Positions 30,743-33,594 of a DNA stretch of 33,594 nt are shown here, piece after piece. A model generated the notes under the pieces. That model saw only the letters and a list, made by a program, of their open reading frames with translations. It did not search any database and was not told the DNA's origin. The position numbers were made by a program, and so were the translations under genes. The DNA is from Siccirubricoccus soli (lineage in GTDB: Bacteria > Pseudomonadota > Alphaproteobacteria > Acetobacterales > Acetobacteraceae), in assembly GCF_024178315.1 (NCBI RefSeq), contig NZ_JAMZIK010000161.1, positions 1 to 33,594 of the forward strand. Reading direction: 5' to 3'. Each line of letters opens with the position of its first letter. The stretch's first letter is position 1.

Positions 30743-31459
30743 ATGGGACAGTTTGGGGTTGCCATCATCGAAGCCGATGGCCAGTTCGGCCGGCCGCTGG
30801 CGAAATTCCTCGCCGACCACGGCTTCCTGCCGGAATTGCATCAGGATGCCGTCGCACTCTTTCCCCGTCTCGCCACCCGCCCGCCCCAGGCGGTGCTGCT
30901 GGGCTGCGAGGGGGAACCGAGCGCGACGCTGCAGACCCTGCGCCGCATCCGGGAGATGTCCATCGTCCCCTGCCTCATCCTCTCCGGCCAGGCGGACGAC
31001 ATCAGCGAGATCCTGGCCCTGGAAGCCGGCGCGGACGGGCTGCTCGACCGCGCCACCCCGCACCGCGCCCTGCTGGCCCGGCTGACCGCCGTGCTGCGCC
31101 GCGGCGATTGGGGCGCGGTGGAGACCGTGCCCGCCCTCTCGGTCGGCGGCTGGAAGCTGATCCCCGAGCGCCGCCAGCTCCTCCGCCCCGATGGCAGCGA
31201 ATGCGCGCTGACCACGGCGGAATTCGACCTGATGCAGATCCTCGCCGAAAGCATGGGCAAGCCGGTCTCCCGCGACCTCATCGCCGCCCGGGTCTTCAAG
31301 CGCCCCTTTCGGGCGGAGGACCGGACGGTGGACAACCTGGTGCTGCGGCTCCGCCGCAAGCTGGGCCCCACCCAGCAGGACAGCATCAAGACCATCCGCG
31401 GCGCCGGCTACCTCTTCGCCGGCTTCATCGGCAGCGCCACCCGGGTCGCGGTGGCCTGA
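30743..31459 (+). CDS. OmpR-type regulator with degenerate receiver domain
   Basis: 238 residues. The N-terminal 115 residues fold like a receiver (VAIIEADGQ...PCLILSGQADDISEILALEAGADGLLDRATPHRALLARL). The phospho-acceptor Asp is replaced by Gly54 (AVLLGCEGEP), and the conserved Lys is Arg103 (GLLDRAT). Only Glu10/Asp12 of the acidic pocket and Ser81 remain. The winged-helix domain at about 128-232 is intact: LTTAEFDLMQILAESMGKPVSRDLIAARVF, DRTVDNLVLRLRRKLGP, TIRGAGYLFAG. No kinase gene is adjacent. It should bind DNA without classical phosphorylation, perhaps controlled by its own level or by a ligand. AGAGGG lies before ATG 30743; an in-frame ATG at 30725 is also possible. It sits between two glycosyltransferase genes. 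Confidence 0.88.
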   Translation: MGQFGVAIIEADGQFGRPLAKFLADHGFLPELHQDAVALFPRLATRPPQAVLLGCEGEPSATLQTLRRIREMSIVPCLILSGQADDISEILALEAGADGLLDRATPHRALLARLTAVLRRGDWGAVETVPALSVGGWKLIPERRQLLRPDGSECALTTAEFDLMQILAESMGKPVSRDLIAARVFKRPFRAEDRTVDNLVLRLRRKLGPTQQDSIKTIRGAGYLFAGFIGSATRVAVA

Positions 31460-31575
31460 GCGCCGCCACCCCTGCCCTGCGGCCCCGGCCGGTCTGATCC
31501 GGGGCAGCCTCCGGCCCGATGGACCACGGTGCGCTCCATCCGTTCGGAGATAAGCTGCTCTAGATGGTGTACTTT

Positions 31576-31627
31576 CTAGAGCAAGAGATTCGATCAGGTG
31601 ATTCCACCTGATCGGATATTGCTCTAG
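31576..31627 (+). repeat. Half copy of the family 1 repeat
   Basis: A single palindrome from CTAGAGCAA to TTGCTCTAG around GATCAGGTGATTCCACCTGATC, equal to the second palindrome of the copy at 3272-3379 and related in its TGATTCCA core to the M1 copies. Another CTAG with TAAGCTGCT before it lies at 31560, matching the sequence before the repeat at 1467. Confidence 0.75.
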
Positions 31628-31665
31628 GCTCCGGTCCCCGCCCGCCGCCACAGGCTGAATCGCCC

Positions 31666-33480
31666 TTGTCCGACCGCATTGCCGGCATGCCGGCCGAGGA
31701 TCTCCTCCGCATTGCCCTGGCCGCGGTCCGCTTCCCCGCCGCCATCGGATCCGGGGAACGCTTCACCCCGGCCGACCTGCAGCGCATCGCCGAACGCTTC
31801 CCCGGCTTCCTCGCCGCGCATCTGGACCGCTTCGGCGTGCTGGGCGGCGCGCCGGGCATCGCCGGCTTCGGCTCGGCGCTGGCCGCCTGGGCGCGGGGCG
31901 GCGCCGGAGAGGGGGCGGGGCTCGCCGCCCTCGCCCAGCGGCTTTCGCTGCGGCCGGAGGCGGGGGCGCTGCTCGCCGCCGCCCTGCCCGCCATGGCGGA
32001 ACTCCGCCCGCGCGATCTGCCGCCCGGCCTCGCCGCCCCGGGGCCGGGGGGGTTCTCCCTGCTCTTCCGCCTGCTGGCCTATGCCATCCGCCTGCGCCGG
32101 CCGGACATGCTGGCGGTGGTGCCGGCCGAGCCGCTGGCCATGGTGGATTGGGTCATCGTCTTCGGCCTGGCGGAGCACGGCCTCTGGCACCTGCTGCCCA
32201 TCCGCGATCGCCGCCTGCTGCTGGCCGGCGACGAGAACCGCCTGCCGCTGTTCCTCCGCGCCGTCGGCCGCTTCCGCCCGGATCTGGCGGCGCTGGCGGA
32301 CCGTCCCTTCCTGCTGCGCGACTGGTTCCGCCGCCATGCCAGCGCCGAATACGGCATCCGGCTGGAAGCCCCCGCCGCGATAGCGGCGCGCCCCGGGCTG
32401 CTGACCGTGATCGGGCCGTGGAAGCAGGTGCTCGGCATCGCCGACGATTGCTTCTCCGCCTGCCGCGCCCTGCTGGAGGCCGACCGGCCCTTCGAGGTGG
32501 TGAGCACCCGTCCGGCCCGCTGGATCGAGGCGGATCCCGACAAGCTCGCCCTGCTCGGCCATCTCTCGGCGCCGGTGCCGCATGGCGACCGCGCCCTGTT
32601 CTGCGACACGCTGTTCGAGGCGGTGATCTGGGCACTGCGCCATTGGCGCCGCTTCGAGGCCTTCCGCCGCACCGATCTCTTCACCCCCTGGGAGCTGCCC
32701 GGCCTGCCGCCGGGCTGGCGCCTGGCGGCCGGGATGTTCGACACGGTGATGACGCCGGCAGGCTTCGTGCAGCAGGCCTTTGCCGGCACCGGGGCGGGGC
32801 GGGTGCTGCGCCTCACCTCCTCCGTCGAGGTCGTGGGGCGGCCGGCGCCGGCCGCGCGGCTGCTGCTGCGGCGGGCGCTGCCGCTGCCGCCACGGGCGCG
32901 GGTGGTGCTGACGGTGTTCGACTTCTCCTCCCATGTCAGCCGCAAGAACCCAGATGCGGCGATCGCCGCCTTCGCCGCCATCCGCCGCCAGTTCAAGGAT
33001 GCGGTGCTGGTGGTGAAGACGACGCGCGGCCGCCGCCGTCGGGGCGAGGCGCGGCAGCTGGCGGCGAAGCTGCGCGCGGTGCCGGGCGCCATCTGGGTCG
33101 ATGGCGCCTGGGACAATGCGGCGCTGGAGGCGCTGATCCAGCGGGCCGATGCCTTCATTTCCCTGCACCGGGCGGAGGGGTTCGGGCGGAACATCGCCAA
33201 GGCGCTGCTGCTCGGCACCAAGGCGGTGGTCACCGACTGGTCCGGCAATGCCGATATGCGGGCGGAGCCGGGCTATTTCGGCGTGCGGGCAAAGCTCGTG
33301 CCCCTGCGGCCGGGGGATTACGTGCTGGCCCGGGGCCAGCATTGGGCGGAGCCGGATGCGCGGCACGCGGCGCGGCAATTGCGCGCGGCGCTGGGGCCCA
33401 GCGTGCCGAAGCCGGGGCGGGCGGCGTGCCGGTTCTCGCGGCAGCGCTTCGGGCGGAGGTTGGTGAAAATATTGGAGTGA
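31666..33480 (+). CDS. Large glycosyltransferase with GT4-like C-terminal domain
   Basis: 604 residues from TTG 31666, or 597 from ATG 31687; neither has a clear Shine-Dalgarno site, so the start is open. The C-terminal 200 residues hold GT-B donor-domain features: VLTVFDFSSHVSRKNPDAAIAAF, AVLVVKTTRGRRRR, WVDGAWDNAALEALIQRADAFISLHRAEGFGRNIAKALLLGTKAVVTDWSGNADM, where HRAEGFG and the following Thr-Asp-Trp loop match the sugar-nucleotide site of GT4 enzymes. The central part (about 230-420, LTVIGPWKQVLG, FTPWELPGLPPGWRLAAGMFD) looks like the N-terminal Rossmann half. The first 220 residues, Ala/Leu/Arg-rich and helical, are not recognised. It probably adds sugars to a surface glycan. Confidence 0.8.
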   Translation: MSDRIAGMPAEDLLRIALAAVRFPAAIGSGERFTPADLQRIAERFPGFLAAHLDRFGVLGGAPGIAGFGSALAAWARGGAGEGAGLAALAQRLSLRPEAGALLAAALPAMAELRPRDLPPGLAAPGPGGFSLLFRLLAYAIRLRRPDMLAVVPAEPLAMVDWVIVFGLAEHGLWHLLPIRDRRLLLAGDENRLPLFLRAVGRFRPDLAALADRPFLLRDWFRRHASAEYGIRLEAPAAIAARPGLLTVIGPWKQVLGIADDCFSACRALLEADRPFEVVSTRPARWIEADPDKLALLGHLSAPVPHGDRALFCDTLFEAVIWALRHWRRFEAFRRTDLFTPWELPGLPPGWRLAAGMFDTVMTPAGFVQQAFAGTGAGRVLRLTSSVEVVGRPAPAARLLLRRALPLPPRARVVLTVFDFSSHVSRKNPDAAIAAFAAIRRQFKDAVLVVKTTRGRRRRGEARQLAAKLRAVPGAIWVDGAWDNAALEALIQRADAFISLHRAEGFGRNIAKALLLGTKAVVTDWSGNADMRAEPGYFGVRAKLVPLRPGDYVLARGQHWAEPDARHAARQLRAALGPSVPKPGRAACRFSRQRFGRRLVKILE

Positions 33481-33481
33481 A

Positions 33482-33586
33482 GTTGGGGGCTCTGCCCGTT
33501 GGCGGCAGGACCCCCAACCCTCCGGACCCCGGCGGGCGTGCAGAGGGCAGAGCCCTCTGCCAGGGGCCCGGGGGCGGAGCCCCCGG
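33482..33586. terminator. Cluster of three hairpins after the glycosyltransferase gene
   Basis: Three stems follow the stop codon: GTTGGGGG/CCCCCAAC with an inner CTGCC/GGCAG stem (33482-33518); GCAGAGGGC/GCCCTCTGC with loop AGA (33540-33560); and CCGGGGGC/GCCCCCGG with loop GGA (33568-33586). The GGGCAGAGCCC core of the second also occurs in the outer hairpin at 17339-17363, so this may be part of another family 2 element cut by the window end. Termination is the likely role. Confidence 0.65.
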
Positions 33587-33594
33587 ATTGCCGC

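Overview
The window is very GC-rich chromosomal DNA. Its gene content (PimC/PimD-type acyl-CoA dehydrogenases, a creBC/creD locus, orphan NMT1-type binding protein, PhnW, heavy-metal RND pump) and its intergenic repeats point to an alphaproteobacterium, most likely Acetobacteraceae of the Roseomonas type. That placement is inferred from protein and repeat style, since no marker gene is present. I support 25 protein genes, the first cut by the window edge. I see no rRNA, tRNA, CRISPR array, transposase or phage gene.

Layout. 1-3.3 kb: the end of a TonB-like protein, a CinA/PncC-domain amidase, an ArsC-type reductase and an NAD-dependent sugar epimerase. 3.7-7.7 kb: a two-component system (creC, creB) divergent from creD, a membrane protein of the same regulon in other bacteria. 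7.8-12.3 kb: minus-strand genes for a two-subunit-type acyl-CoA dehydrogenase pair, PhnW aminotransferase and a DUF1194 von Willebrand-like protein. 12.7-14.8 kb: a PepSY-type membrane protein preceded by a near-perfect Fur-box-like palindrome, plus a small unknown protein. 14.8-17.2 kb: a third acyl-CoA dehydrogenase and an SDR protein that lacks most of the catalytic tetrad. 17.4-23.5 kb: a tripartite heavy-metal RND efflux operon (adaptor, pump, outer-membrane channel, transcribed in that order on the minus strand). 24.2-26.3 kb: an acetolactate-synthase-like ThDP enzyme divergent from a small membrane protein. 26.5-33.5 kb: a secreted beta-helix protein, a Tat-exported NMT1-type binding protein, two glycosyltransferases and, between them, an OmpR-type regulator whose receiver has lost its phosphorylation site.

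The most unusual content is between the genes. Family 1 is a composite, MITE-like repeat of about 107 bp, bounded by CTAGAGC/GCTCTAG and made of two palindromes joined by a TTGTT-containing linker. There are six full copies (1467, 1569, 3272, 3564, 16128, 16290) and a half copy at 31576. In two places its terminal CTAG supplies the stop codon of the neighbouring gene (epimerase and SDR). Family 2 is a roughly 163 bp element of four hairpins, present in full at 10323-10487 and 17201-17363. A half copy at the 3' end of creC is translated into the last 18 or so residues of the kinase. Simple strong hairpins separate convergent gene pairs at 7729-7759 and 14802-14828.

Functionally the region is a patchwork of metabolic, envelope and efflux genes. 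The clearest cooperating sets are creB/creC with creD, the acyl-CoA dehydrogenase pair, and the RND efflux operon. No previously unknown multi-gene system is obvious. The best leads are the two repeat families, the degenerate response regulator with its AT-rich, repeat-filled leader, and the Fur-like site before the PepSY protein.
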